DNA from: Treponema sp.
GTDB lineage: Bacteria; Spirochaetota; Spirochaetia; Treponematales; Breznakiellaceae
Direction: 5' to 3'
Assembly (NCBI GenBank): GCA_009777735.1
Contig: WRLF01000010.1
Location: 41,063 to 105,062, forward strand
DNA: 64,000 bases
Part shown: positions 17,423 to 26,002 of the stretch, piece by piece
Layout: every line of letters begins with the position of its first letter
How positions within the stretch are numbered: position 1 is the first letter of the stretch
Program-made: the position numbers and the translations under genes
The notes under the pieces: generated by a model
What the model was told of the DNA's origin: nothing
Database searches by the model: none
What the model saw: the letters and a program-made list of their open reading frames with translations, nothing else

Positions 17423-18583
17423 TTACCAGGCTGACAAATTAGGGTTCACATTGCCGGATCTTGTTTTCTGCAATGTTACCGCAATTTCATTCTTCAGTTC
17501 CTCAAACCCGGTGTGATTCCTGGCCGAAACGGCAATGCTTTGGGGAAAACGGGCAATGAGGGCTTCTTTGTACCCGTCTTCCTGCAGCAAGTCAGTTTTA
17601 TTTAATACGGTAATTGCCGGAATTTCTCCTGCACCCAGTTCTCCCAGAACCGTAATTGTTGTTTGATAACAGTTTTCGATGTTTGGGTCCGAGGCGTCAA
17701 GCACATGGATCAAGATGTTTGCGCGGGCTGCTTCTTCAAGCGTTGACCTGAACGCTTTGATCAGGGAGTGGGGGAGGCGGCGGATAAACCCTACCGTATC
17801 GGAGAGTAAAACCGCCATGCCGGGAACCGGTTCAAAACGACGGGTTGTAGTTTCCAGTGTCGCAAAGAGTTTATCTTCAACCAAAACAGCGGAACCGGTT
17901 AGGGCATTGAGGAGGCTCGACTTGCCTGCGTTCGTATAACCGACAATGGCGCAGACCGGTACCCCCTGACGCTCGCGCTGCCGCCGCTGTACCTGCCGCT
18001 GTTTTGCCACCTGTTCAATTTCCTTTTCCAGTTTGTGGATGCGCCGTTCAATGGTACGGCGATCTGTTTCCAGTTTTGTTTCACCTGCTCCCCGCGTACC
18101 GTAATGTCCTCCGCGCTGCTGGGATAGGTCGATGTATTTGTGGGTCAGCCGCGGCAGCCGGTAATGCAATTCCGCAAGCTGCACCTGTAAAGCCGCCTCT
18201 CTGGTTGTCACCCGGCTCGCAAAGATTTGAATAATCAGCTCCTGCCTGTCCAGCACGGGAATTCCCGTGAGATCCTCCCAGTTTCTCTGCTGCGAAGGGC
18301 GCGCCTTCTCCGGAAGGTGAGGATCCCAGTCAAATACCAGCAGGTCTGCCTCAAGCCGTGCGGCCATGTCCGCCAATTCCTCTGCTTTCCCGCTTCCCAT
18401 GCCGAATCGCGGCTGCCGTTCCCGCACATTGACAATCTCATGCCCGGCGATGTCCAGTTCCAGTGTCTCTGCAAGCCCCGCCAACTCCGCAGGAGATGAA
18501 CACTCCGCAGGCGATGAGGATGTTTTGATACTAACCAGCAAAGCACGTTTTTTCCGTTCTTTTGTTTCATGTAATTGCTGCAT
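17423..18583 (-). CDS. hflX: GTPase HflX
   Basis: This is a 386-residue ribosome-associated GTPase. The N-terminal HflX domain includes FGMGSGKAEELA and the glycine-rich signature RGGHYGTRGAGETKLETDRR. A coiled-coil linker follows (residues ~185-220). The G domain has GYTNAGKSS (G1), TTTRRFEP (G2), DTVGFI (G3) and NKTD (G4). HflX splits or rescues stalled 70S ribosomes. The extreme N-terminus has a short duplicated stretch (SSPAE twice, from an ~18-bp DNA repeat near 18485-18520). The stop lies 6 nt from a family-a repeat. Confidence 0.95.
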   Translation of the reverse strand: MQQLHETKERKKRALLVSIKTSSSPAECSSPAELAGLAETLELDIAGHEIVNVRERQPRFGMGSGKAEELADMAARLEADLLVFDWDPHLPEKARPSQQRNWEDLTGIPVLDRQELIIQIFASRVTTREAALQVQLAELHYRLPRLTHKYIDLSQQRGGHYGTRGAGETKLETDRRTIERRIHKLEKEIEQVAKQRQVQRRQRERQGVPVCAIVGYTNAGKSSLLNALTGSAVLVEDKLFATLETTTRRFEPVPGMAVLLSDTVGFIRRLPHSLIKAFRSTLEEAARANILIHVLDASDPNIENCYQTTITVLGELGAGEIPAITVLNKTDLLQEDGYKEALIARFPQSIAVSARNHTGFEELKNEIAVTLQKTRSGNVNPNLSAW

Positions 18584-18623
18584 GTAAGGTAAGTATACAA
18601 TTCTTTCCTATCATAGAGCACTC

Positions 18624-18666
18624 CCCCATTGCCGTTTCACTGAATAAGGCAGCGGTCAATGGGGGA
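18624..18666. promoter_or_regulatory. Hairpin upstream of purC-like gene
   Basis: CCCCCATTG (18624-18632) and CAATGGGGG (18658-18666) form a 9-bp perfect stem with further CCG/CGG pairing inside. It lies between the divergent hflX and purC-like genes, about 60 nt upstream of the latter. It could be a leader structure or an operator. It does not match any riboswitch I recognise. Confidence 0.4.
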
Positions 18667-18728
18667 TAGCGGGTCACCTTGATATTTCTCGCCTTTTTTG
18701 CTATCATTGGTATAAAGCAGGACAAAAC

Positions 18729-19409
18729 ATGGAGCTGATTAAAAAAGGGAAAACAAAAGATGTCTACAAATTGCCGGACGGCGATTTTTTATTCAAATTC
18801 AAGGATACAGTGACCGGCCATGGTCCGGGGCAGTCTGATCCCGGCGGAAACAAGGTTATCGGTTCAGTGGCGGGAGTAGGTTCGGGAGCCCTTAAAGTGA
18901 CAACGTATTATTTTGAACTGTTTAAGAAGCATAACATACCTACTCATTATGTAAGTACGGATTTTTCAAAAAACGAAATGGTTATCCGCCCGGCTGTGTT
19001 TTTTGGTCAGGGGCTGGAATTTGTGGTGCGCTACAAGGCTGCGGGAAGCTTTGTCGGGAGATTTGGGATGTTTTGCAGGGAAGGCGACGAACTTCCCGGG
19101 GTTTTTGAGGTAACTTTAAAAGATGATGAGCATGATGATCCTCCGGTCACCGGGGAAATACTCGCTGCTTTGGGGCTGGTAACGCCGGATCAATATACAT
19201 TATTAAAAAACGAAACCATAAAAATTTGTGATATAATTAAACAGGATCTTGCCAATCGCGGACTTGAGCTAATTGACATTAAAGTTGAGTTTGGCATGGT
19301 AGACGGTACAATCGCGCTTATCGATGAAATAAGCGCGGGAAATATGAGGGTATTCAGGGACGGCATAAAACTTGATTACCTGACCCTTTCCGGTTTAATA
19401 GGCGGTTAA
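18729..19409 (+). CDS. purC: SAICAR synthase-like protein (PurC family, divergent)
   Basis: The 226-residue protein starts MELIKKGKTKDVYKLPDGDF, matching the ATP-binding beta hairpin of SAICAR synthetase (GKTKDVY). HNIPTHYVSTDF and VRYKAAGSF are also typical. SAICAR synthase joins aspartate to CAIR in purine synthesis. Two points are odd. The usual catalytic-site segment near DEVLTPDSSR reads DEISAGNMRVF here, and the nucleotide-loop region reads TGHGPGQSDPGGNKV. No other purine gene is nearby. It is probably a PurC-family enzyme, but the substrate may differ. Confidence 0.75.
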   Translation: MELIKKGKTKDVYKLPDGDFLFKFKDTVTGHGPGQSDPGGNKVIGSVAGVGSGALKVTTYYFELFKKHNIPTHYVSTDFSKNEMVIRPAVFFGQGLEFVVRYKAAGSFVGRFGMFCREGDELPGVFEVTLKDDEHDDPPVTGEILAALGLVTPDQYTLLKNETIKICDIIKQDLANRGLELIDIKVEFGMVDGTIALIDEISAGNMRVFRDGIKLDYLTLSGLIGG

Positions 19410-19426
19410 GCTACGGCTGTACAATT

Positions 19427-21151
19427 ATGGCAAACAATCCGGCACAAGTTAACACCCATTCACTCCAATGGTTAATTTCAGGTATGAGCCAAAAGGAGAG
19501 GATTGATCTCCTTACGAAATTAAGGAGCAAATCGCATATATCCTCCGATCCTCTGTATGAAAAAGGCGAGGCAGCAGAAGCAGAACCGTTAAAGGATCGG
19601 TACCAGCAGCTTCCCTGGCTTACCCGTTTGCTCTATTACATCAAAAGTATTTTTACAAAAAAACCGGGATCAAAAATTTTTGAAGAAGAACAAATCACCA
19701 ATCTGGGCAGGCAGATTCAAAGAGCGGCCCCTGCAATTTTCGATTGCAGCCAAAAATTACTGCTGGCCAAGTTTCACAACCTTGCATCTGATTTAAAGGA
19801 ATCGGCGCGGTTTTTCTTTACTGCCCTTGATTCAAGCATTAACCGGGACAAGGGAACATTTTTTGCTTTTCTCGGTTCGCTCGTAATGGAGAAAGTGCAC
19901 CTGAAATTGTCAAACGATACATCCCCGGAGGCTCTTCTTGCAATAAACTCCAATATGTCGGAATCCGAGCTGCGATCTTTGGCAAGCAAGGTAATGGAAG
20001 ATGCACTGAAGATGATTACGAAAGATCAGCGGAACGCGATGTACCACAATGTTCATTCATTGGTTGCCCTCAAGGAACTTTCTTCATTTCCGTTTGACCG
20101 GTTTTTAATGTCTTTTAACACTTCACGCGGCGGCAGACTGAGCTGTCCGGTAAAAGCGATAGATGACATGTTGTACAAGCTCAATGATATTCTGTTTTCT
20201 CTTAAAGAACCGCCCTCCGTTCCCCTTCTGGAATCGCTTTTTATTTTCCAGCTTCAGATTAAAACTTCGGGAGTCGATTCCTCTGCCGATCGTGATATGA
20301 GTAATCTCCTGTCCAAAGCCGAAGAGAGTATTACCGCTATCCGGAATTTTAACAAGAAAGTTCCCCTTACCAGAATTCTTCGCTTTGCCTACAAGGAATT
20401 GAACCTTGTGCCGCAGCAGATCTCGGGCGGCGAGGACTGGTTCCCCGTGTACCGCGACTACTGGAAAAAATATATTGATTTTTCGATTACGGGTTTTTAC
20501 CGGCAGCGCGGACAGATGGAACTGAACGGAATGATGATAAAATATTTCGGCGGTGCCGAACTGCGATTAATGGATTACGCATATTCCGATAATAACCCAA
20601 AAGGGTTTCCCCTTCCGGAATCATTTGCACTGAATTTTTTACTGAACTTCCATACATTAATACTTACAAATGAATCCTATACATTTTTAAATCTTATCCA
20701 GGTTGAAGGGATGTTTGTAAAAATAGAAAACCGCACGGAATTTTCGGAAGCGTTTTATTCCCTGCAGCAAATCGAAGAAGAAATAACGAAGTTTGATAAC
20801 AGTCTCTCGCCTTCCGGCGAATTCGGAAAGCGTTACGCGCAAGCAAATGATTCCGGCCCCGCGTCTCAGACAAAAACAAGAAAGATGCAGCTTGTCAAGG
20901 AAGAAGCCTCACGAAAAGCAATGGAAATAATGTCGAATACCGTCAGTGCTTTGCTTTCATTGCTTAATGTACTCAGGGGGATCATGAGACATGATGTGGA
21001 TATCAAATACGGTACAATTTTTAATCTTGACGTGATAGGCGGCAATAACCATGATGCCGTTATAAAAGGATTAAATAAATCGATAGTGGCATTTCAGCAG
21101 GCTTTACAAATTCACGGTAGAATCGAAAGAAGTAAAGAGTTATTTAAATAA
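19427..21151 (+). CDS. Conserved helical protein, spirochaete type (DUF5312-like)
   Basis: This 574-residue protein has no signal peptide. It is mostly alpha-helical, with SLQWLISGMSQKERIDLL at the N-terminus and a hydrophobic segment LPWLTRLLYYIKSIF near residue 65. It matches my memory of a Treponema family of unknown function (DUF5312), which I cannot verify here. It starts 17 nt after the purC-like gene and ends 13 nt before ppk, so the three genes probably form one operon. No catalytic motif was recognised. Confidence 0.7.
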   Translation: MANNPAQVNTHSLQWLISGMSQKERIDLLTKLRSKSHISSDPLYEKGEAAEAEPLKDRYQQLPWLTRLLYYIKSIFTKKPGSKIFEEEQITNLGRQIQRAAPAIFDCSQKLLLAKFHNLASDLKESARFFFTALDSSINRDKGTFFAFLGSLVMEKVHLKLSNDTSPEALLAINSNMSESELRSLASKVMEDALKMITKDQRNAMYHNVHSLVALKELSSFPFDRFLMSFNTSRGGRLSCPVKAIDDMLYKLNDILFSLKEPPSVPLLESLFIFQLQIKTSGVDSSADRDMSNLLSKAEESITAIRNFNKKVPLTRILRFAYKELNLVPQQISGGEDWFPVYRDYWKKYIDFSITGFYRQRGQMELNGMMIKYFGGAELRLMDYAYSDNNPKGFPLPESFALNFLLNFHTLILTNESYTFLNLIQVEGMFVKIENRTEFSEAFYSLQQIEEEITKFDNSLSPSGEFGKRYAQANDSGPASQTKTRKMQLVKEEASRKAMEIMSNTVSALLSLLNVLRGIMRHDVDIKYGTIFNLDVIGGNNHDAVIKGLNKSIVAFQQALQIHGRIERSKELFK

Positions 21152-21164
21152 TGGCGGCGCCCGG

Positions 21165-23360
21165 ATGGAAAATGAATCAGCGTTAAACGAAACAGAAACG
21201 CAGGAATTTTCTCCCGTGTTCTTTAACCGTGATCTGTCCTGGGTAGATTTTAACGGGCGGGTTCTGGAAGAAGGTTTGAGGAAGGATCTGCCCTTGTTCG
21301 AACGTTTTCGTTTTTTATCAATTGTTTCTTCCAATTTTGACGAATTTTTCAAGGTGCGGGTGGCGGCTGTCAGACGGGCACAGCAAGCGGGGCGTACAGG
21401 CGACCCGGCAGGTTTAAGTCCGGCGGAGCAGCTTAATGCAATTTCCGAAAAAGTGCGCTCAATAATCCGCCGTCAGGATGCCTGTTATTCGGATGACATT
21501 TTCCCCGGTTTAGCTGCAGGCGGCCTGGAACTGGTACGTCCCGATTCTTACACTGTCTCCCAGATGGACTATCTGGAATCATTTTTCATCGGGCAGATAT
21601 ATCCCGTCCTTACGCCCCTGCGTATTGAGGATGACCGTACCGAAGGTGTGCATGCCGAAGGTACACGTACTGAAGGTACGCAGCCCATACCTTTTTTTGA
21701 AAGCGGTTGTATTAACACCGCTTATCTCCTGAAACCGGAAAATGTGTCAGATACCGGAACAGACGCGGAATATATTGTCATGGTGCAGCTTCCCGTTTCT
21801 CTTGACCGTATAATCTGGCTGCCGGCGGATGACAACAAACTGCGCTGGGCGCTGCTGGATGATGTCGTATTAACCTGGGGCGGCTATCTCTTTCCCGGTT
21901 ACCATATACAGGAAAGCCTGCTGTTCAAGGTAAACCGTGACGCCGATTTTTCCGTTGACGAACGGCGTGATGAAGATTTTATCGAGGCAATGGAGGAAGT
22001 TCTAGAGGACAGGGAAAAATCCGAAGTGGTGCGGATGGTACATTCACCCGGCAGTGTCCGGCTGCGGGATAAACTGGCAAAACGGTTTTCTCTTGAAAGC
22101 GATGCTCTGTATGAATACAGAGGGCCGTTTAATGCCGGCAATTTAGCTGAACTTGCCGGCGTTGCCGGTTTGGAACATTTGCAGGAAAAAGCCTGGAAAA
22201 TACATCCCGTTCCCGGCTTTACCGGCGATATTCCCGTATGGGACCGCCTTAGCTACGGCGACGTGATGATTCATTTTCCTTACCAATCATTTGATCCGGT
22301 AATCCGGTTTTTCCAGGAAGCGGCAGCTGACCCGCAGGTTATATCGATAAAAACCACATTATACCGTACCGGATCAGCCTCGCCCATTGTGCGGGCGCTG
22401 GAAAAAGCTGCGCTTAACGGCAAGCATGTAACTGCCCTCGTTGAACTCAAGGCCCGCTTTGATGAAGAGCGGAACATATCCTGGGCACACCGGCTGGAAA
22501 AGGCCGGGGTAATAGTGGTATACGGGCTTTCAAAGCTCAAGGTACACGCCAAGGTTACCCTGGTGCTGCGCCGTGAGCATGACAGGCTCAAACGGTATGT
22601 GCATCTTTCCACCGGCAACTACAACGACAAGACAGCAAAGTTGTATGAAGACATCTGCTTGTTTACCTGCCGCGAGGAAATCGCCTTTGACACAAACCTT
22701 CTGTTCAACATGATTACCGGCTATTCGCAGAAACAGACAATGCAGCTGCTGGCAATAGCTCCCTATGACATCAAGTCCCGGCTTTTGGATCTAATTGAGA
22801 ACGAAGCAAAACGCGCTGCCCAGCAGTACCCCAGCAGGATCATGATTAAGTGCAATTCCCTAACCGATACCGCAATGATTGATGCTCTGTACCGCGCTTC
22901 ACAGGCAGGGGTGAACATTCTCCTCTGCATTAGGGGGATATGCGCATTGGTTCCCGGCATACCGGGACTTTCCGAAAACATCCGGGTTATCAGCGTCATT
23001 GATTATTACCTTGAACACTCCCGAATTTACTATTTTGCCAATGGCGGCGCCGGGGAATTGTACCTTTCCAGCGCCGACCTGATGCCCCGCAACCTTGATC
23101 GCCGCATTGAGCTCCTGTTTCCCGTTCTTGATCCCAAAATCCGCGCCGAACTAATCGACCGGTTAAGCGCATACTTCCGTGATAACTGCCAGGCGCGTGA
23201 ACTTGATTCATCCGGCCGGTGGAAACGGCTTGCCCCTGCTCCGGGAGAAGCGCAATTCCGCATCCAGAAGGATATGCTGCAGCGTGCCGCCAATGAATCT
23301 GCCCGCCCTGAGCCCGTAAAACAGGAATTTACCGTCCGGCGCAGCCCTCCGGTAGAATAG
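21165..23360 (+). CDS. ppk: Polyphosphate kinase 1
   Basis: This 731-residue enzyme polymerises phosphate from ATP into polyphosphate. The N-terminal domain starts FFNRDLSWVDFNGRVLEE. The catalytic PLD-like domains include YRTGSASPIVRALEKAA, ALVELKARFDEERNISWA, HAKVTLVLRRE (autophosphorylated histidine region) and YVHLSTGNYNDKTAKLYED. The length is normal for PPK1. A short repetitive insertion at about residues 160-175 (TEGVHAEGTRTEGT, three imperfect GAAGGT-centred units at DNA level) sits between LTPLRIEDD and PIPFFESG. It follows the helical protein gene after 13 nt. Confidence 0.95.
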   Translation: MENESALNETETQEFSPVFFNRDLSWVDFNGRVLEEGLRKDLPLFERFRFLSIVSSNFDEFFKVRVAAVRRAQQAGRTGDPAGLSPAEQLNAISEKVRSIIRRQDACYSDDIFPGLAAGGLELVRPDSYTVSQMDYLESFFIGQIYPVLTPLRIEDDRTEGVHAEGTRTEGTQPIPFFESGCINTAYLLKPENVSDTGTDAEYIVMVQLPVSLDRIIWLPADDNKLRWALLDDVVLTWGGYLFPGYHIQESLLFKVNRDADFSVDERRDEDFIEAMEEVLEDREKSEVVRMVHSPGSVRLRDKLAKRFSLESDALYEYRGPFNAGNLAELAGVAGLEHLQEKAWKIHPVPGFTGDIPVWDRLSYGDVMIHFPYQSFDPVIRFFQEAAADPQVISIKTTLYRTGSASPIVRALEKAALNGKHVTALVELKARFDEERNISWAHRLEKAGVIVVYGLSKLKVHAKVTLVLRREHDRLKRYVHLSTGNYNDKTAKLYEDICLFTCREEIAFDTNLLFNMITGYSQKQTMQLLAIAPYDIKSRLLDLIENEAKRAAQQYPSRIMIKCNSLTDTAMIDALYRASQAGVNILLCIRGICALVPGIPGLSENIRVISVIDYYLEHSRIYYFANGGAGELYLSSADLMPRNLDRRIELLFPVLDPKIRAELIDRLSAYFRDNCQARELDSSGRWKRLAPAPGEAQFRIQKDMLQRAANESARPEPVKQEFTVRRSPPVE

Positions 23361-23400
23361 TAATTAAATTTTCCCGTTTATTAGCCGATAATGTGGCTGT

Positions 23401-24429
23401 ATGCAAAATTATTCACGGTTTTTTTTGGTTTTTTTAGTATTGTCGGCGGCATTTTTGCCGGTTTACCTGGGTGCGCTGGAAACCACAACCAGTAACGGGG
23501 CAGTTGCACAGCCGAGAGGCGGCTTTTTCCCGAGGATTTACTTTACAAATGTGATTGAAGCCATCAGAAGAACGGAAGATGCCAAACCGTATTGGGTATC
23601 AACTGAAAACGAACTGGAAGCGGAACGTGAGGCAAGAGCCCGGGAAATCACTGATTATACTTCCCTGCTGCTCAACAATGACATTTTGGCATATTACGGG
23701 CATCCACGTTCGCGGATAATGGGCATACTTGGCCGTTATCCGATTGCAGATCTTGATCGCAGGCTTACGGAACTTGCCGCCGAGTACGAGGCTGCGGGCG
23801 GCCGGAATGTAATAAAAGCATTTTACATTATTTTTGGGACCGTCTGGCCAAGAGGTGAAATTGGTTATATAAACGCAGACCTCCTCAGGCACTGGGTAGA
23901 ATACGCCCTTGAAAACGATATTTTAATATTTATCGATCATCAGATAGGCCGTTATGATCCGATAGCCTCCCTGGAAAAAATGCTCCCCTGGCTGCAATAC
24001 CCCAATGTACATCTTGCCCTTGACCCCGAATGGCGCACATCAAGACCCATGGCAGAAATCGGCTATGTGACCGGTGAAGAAATAAACCGGGCCCAGCAGA
24101 TCATGGAAGATTATTTGTATGACAATGATCTTCCCGGCGAACGTTTTTTGGTAATCCATCAATTTATGTCAAGAATGATTAGGGACCGTGATGATGTCAG
24201 AAGCAATTTTCGGCGTGTGCGGGTTGTCCATTGTGCAGACGGTTTTGGTTCCCCTGCTGTTAAGCGAAGTTCTTACACTGCCAATGCAAGGGCAGAAAAT
24301 ATGCCGGTTAAGTCTTTCAAGTTATTCTACAATTTTGGAACCCCCGGCGCCGGTTACGACCACCCATTAATGACTCCCAGTGAAGTATACGCCCTAACCC
24401 CAAGACCCCAAATTATAATGTATCAGTAG
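23401..24429 (+). CDS. Exported protein of unknown function
   Basis: This 342-residue protein has a signal peptide (MQNYSRFFLVFLVLSAAFLP ... LGALE). The mature sequence has the rhythm of a TIM-barrel-like domain, with strands ending in acidic or histidine residues such as ILIFIDHQIGRYD, HLALDPEWR, FLVIHQFMS and VRVVHCADGFG. A glycosidase or phosphodiesterase-like fold is conceivable, but no family was recognised. Its last 36 nt overlap the 3' end of the convergent dus gene. Confidence 0.7.
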   Translation: MQNYSRFFLVFLVLSAAFLPVYLGALETTTSNGAVAQPRGGFFPRIYFTNVIEAIRRTEDAKPYWVSTENELEAEREARAREITDYTSLLLNNDILAYYGHPRSRIMGILGRYPIADLDRRLTELAAEYEAAGGRNVIKAFYIIFGTVWPRGEIGYINADLLRHWVEYALENDILIFIDHQIGRYDPIASLEKMLPWLQYPNVHLALDPEWRTSRPMAEIGYVTGEEINRAQQIMEDYLYDNDLPGERFLVIHQFMSRMIRDRDDVRSNFRRVRVVHCADGFGSPAVKRSSYTANARAENMPVKSFKLFYNFGTPGAGYDHPLMTPSEVYALTPRPQIIMYQ

Positions 24430-25443
24430 CCCGCGATAGTCCTCGATGGTTTGAGCGCGGACAGCCTGCGCCCGTATTGCCGCGCCGCCGGGAATCCCCT
24501 TGGTATAAGCGCAGAATTGTTTCCGCATTTCAAGACAGGCCGTCCGTTCGCCGATGTCTGCGGCAAGCAGTTCCAGATGGCGGAAAGCGGCAGCCAGGCG
24601 TTCCGAAAACGGAACCGGTTCCCACGCACCGGTTTCCAGAAAAGACCGTGCCGATGAAAAAATAAACGGATTACCCATAACGCCGCGCGCAAACATCACC
24701 GCCGCACAGCCTGTTTCACGTAACATTCGTTCCGCATCCTCCGGCGTATACAAGTCGCCCGATCCGGTGACAGGCACCGGAAGCCGTGATACAAGGTCGG
24801 CGATACAGGACCAATCGCTTGTGCCGCCGTAATTCTGGCTGCGGGTACGCGGGTGCAGGCTTACCATCGCCGCGCCGGATTCCACTGCAATACGGGCGCA
24901 TTCCGCATAATTGACGGAACCGGAGTCCCAGCCTGAACGGATCTTTATCGTTACCGGCACATCTCCCAGAGCCTCGCGGGAAGCTTTCCCCGCCGCCTCC
25001 ACTATCCTGCCAAGCCGGGGAGGATCTTTCATCAGCGCCGACCCCGCACCGTTTTTCACAACCTTTGGCACAGGACAGCCGGCGTTAATATCCACAGCAT
25101 CCGGTTGCAATGGGGCCAATTGCAGCGCCGCTTGGTAAATGACATCCGGGTCGGAGCCGAACAGCTGCACCGCATAATGCCGTTCGTTTACGGCGCGCCG
25201 TACCAGATTTTTTGCAACAGCAGAAACCCGCATGCCGGAGGCGGCATCCCCGGCAAGCCCGTAATGACCCGGGTTGCGGTACAGGGCATCTGCGGAGACA
25301 AGTTCGGTAAAGCTGAAGTTTGCCCCCTGCTCAACGCACAGCGAGCGGAAAGCCCGCTCCGTATACCCGGCAACCGGCGCAAGAAATAAATTTCCTTCAA
25401 GTGAAAGTGAGCCAACAGTAACAGGCCGGTATAGTTTCATCAT
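24394..25443 (-). CDS. tRNA-dihydrouridine synthase (DusB type)
   Basis: This 349-residue flavoenzyme reduces uridines in tRNA to dihydrouridine. The FMN-binding start is LFLAPVAGYTERAFRSLC, the catalytic cysteine is in INAGCPVPKVVKNGAGSALM, and the barrel continues with VTIKIRSGWD, SLHPRTRSQNYGG, VTGSGDLYTPEDA and VMFARGVMGNPFIF. It is close to DusB in length and motif order. The start may be either of the tandem ATG codons at 25441-25443 and 25438-25440. The 3' end overlaps the convergent exported-protein gene by 36 nt. Confidence 0.9.
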   Translation of the reverse strand: MMKLYRPVTVGSLSLEGNLFLAPVAGYTERAFRSLCVEQGANFSFTELVSADALYRNPGHYGLAGDAASGMRVSAVAKNLVRRAVNERHYAVQLFGSDPDVIYQAALQLAPLQPDAVDINAGCPVPKVVKNGAGSALMKDPPRLGRIVEAAGKASREALGDVPVTIKIRSGWDSGSVNYAECARIAVESGAAMVSLHPRTRSQNYGGTSDWSCIADLVSRLPVPVTGSGDLYTPEDAERMLRETGCAAVMFARGVMGNPFIFSSARSFLETGAWEPVPFSERLAAAFRHLELLAADIGERTACLEMRKQFCAYTKGIPGGAAIRAQAVRAQTIEDYRGLLIHYNLGSWG

Positions 25444-25478
25444 CCATCATTGTACCGGGAAAAAAGGTATGAAAAAAG

Positions 25479-25494
25479 ATGTGTGTCCCTCAAG
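25479..25494 (+). repeat. Isolated family-b repeat end
   Basis: GATGTGTGTCCCTCAA matches the ATGTGTGTCCCTCAA end of the repeats clustered at 29.7-31.4 kb. No matching inverted end is close by, so this is a solitary or decayed copy in the dus/protease intergenic region. Confidence 0.5.
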
Positions 25495-25570
25495 CAAAAC
25501 GCATTTTCACGCCATATATATAGTATCATGTAATAAAAACATGCTATTCTAACTGAAACAGGAGAAAAAT

Positions 25571-25984
25571 ATGGGACTAATTTATGAAAACATCACACTT
25601 AAAAATTCTTTTGATGTAACGAATCACAAACGCGGAATCATCAATGAATCTGAAATCCGCCAGATAAAAGTGTTGGCTATGGTTGACACCGGTTCTGAAA
25701 TGCTGGTTATCAATGATGCAATGCGGCAGGAACTGGGGCTTGAAGTGGATGGCGAACAGCCAATACGGCTGGCAAATGATTTTACACAAGTATGTAAATA
25801 CACAGAACCAGTAAGGGTTCATTGGAAAGATCGTTCTACTGTTACAACAGCAGTGGTTTTGGACGGAGCGGACGAGGTTTTGCTGGGGGCTATCCCGCTT
25901 GAAGGTATGAACGTCATGGTAGATTCGGCAAGCCAACAATTGGTTGGTGTTTACGGTGATCAGATAATGTACAAAATCAAATAA
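25571..25984 (+). CDS. Retropepsin-like clan AA aspartic protease
   Basis: This 137-residue protein has the single retropepsin-type active site AMVDTGSEMLVI (DTG at about residues 38-40) and the matching hydrophobic-glycine flap end VLLGAIPLEGMNVMVD. This is the bacterial clan AA family of small predicted aspartyl proteases, which would act as homodimers. There is no signal peptide, so it is cytoplasmic. AACAGGAG precedes the ATG. It sits 18 nt before the DUF1015 gene and may be cotranscribed with it. The natural substrate is unknown. Confidence 0.8.
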   Translation: MGLIYENITLKNSFDVTNHKRGIINESEIRQIKVLAMVDTGSEMLVINDAMRQELGLEVDGEQPIRLANDFTQVCKYTEPVRVHWKDRSTVTTAVVLDGADEVLLGAIPLEGMNVMVDSASQQLVGVYGDQIMYKIK

Positions 25985-26002
25985 TATACCGGGGATTTGC
26001 AC

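Noticed and set aside
22996..23293. Minus-strand frames inside ppk
   Set aside because: Shadow frames of a well-conserved gene.
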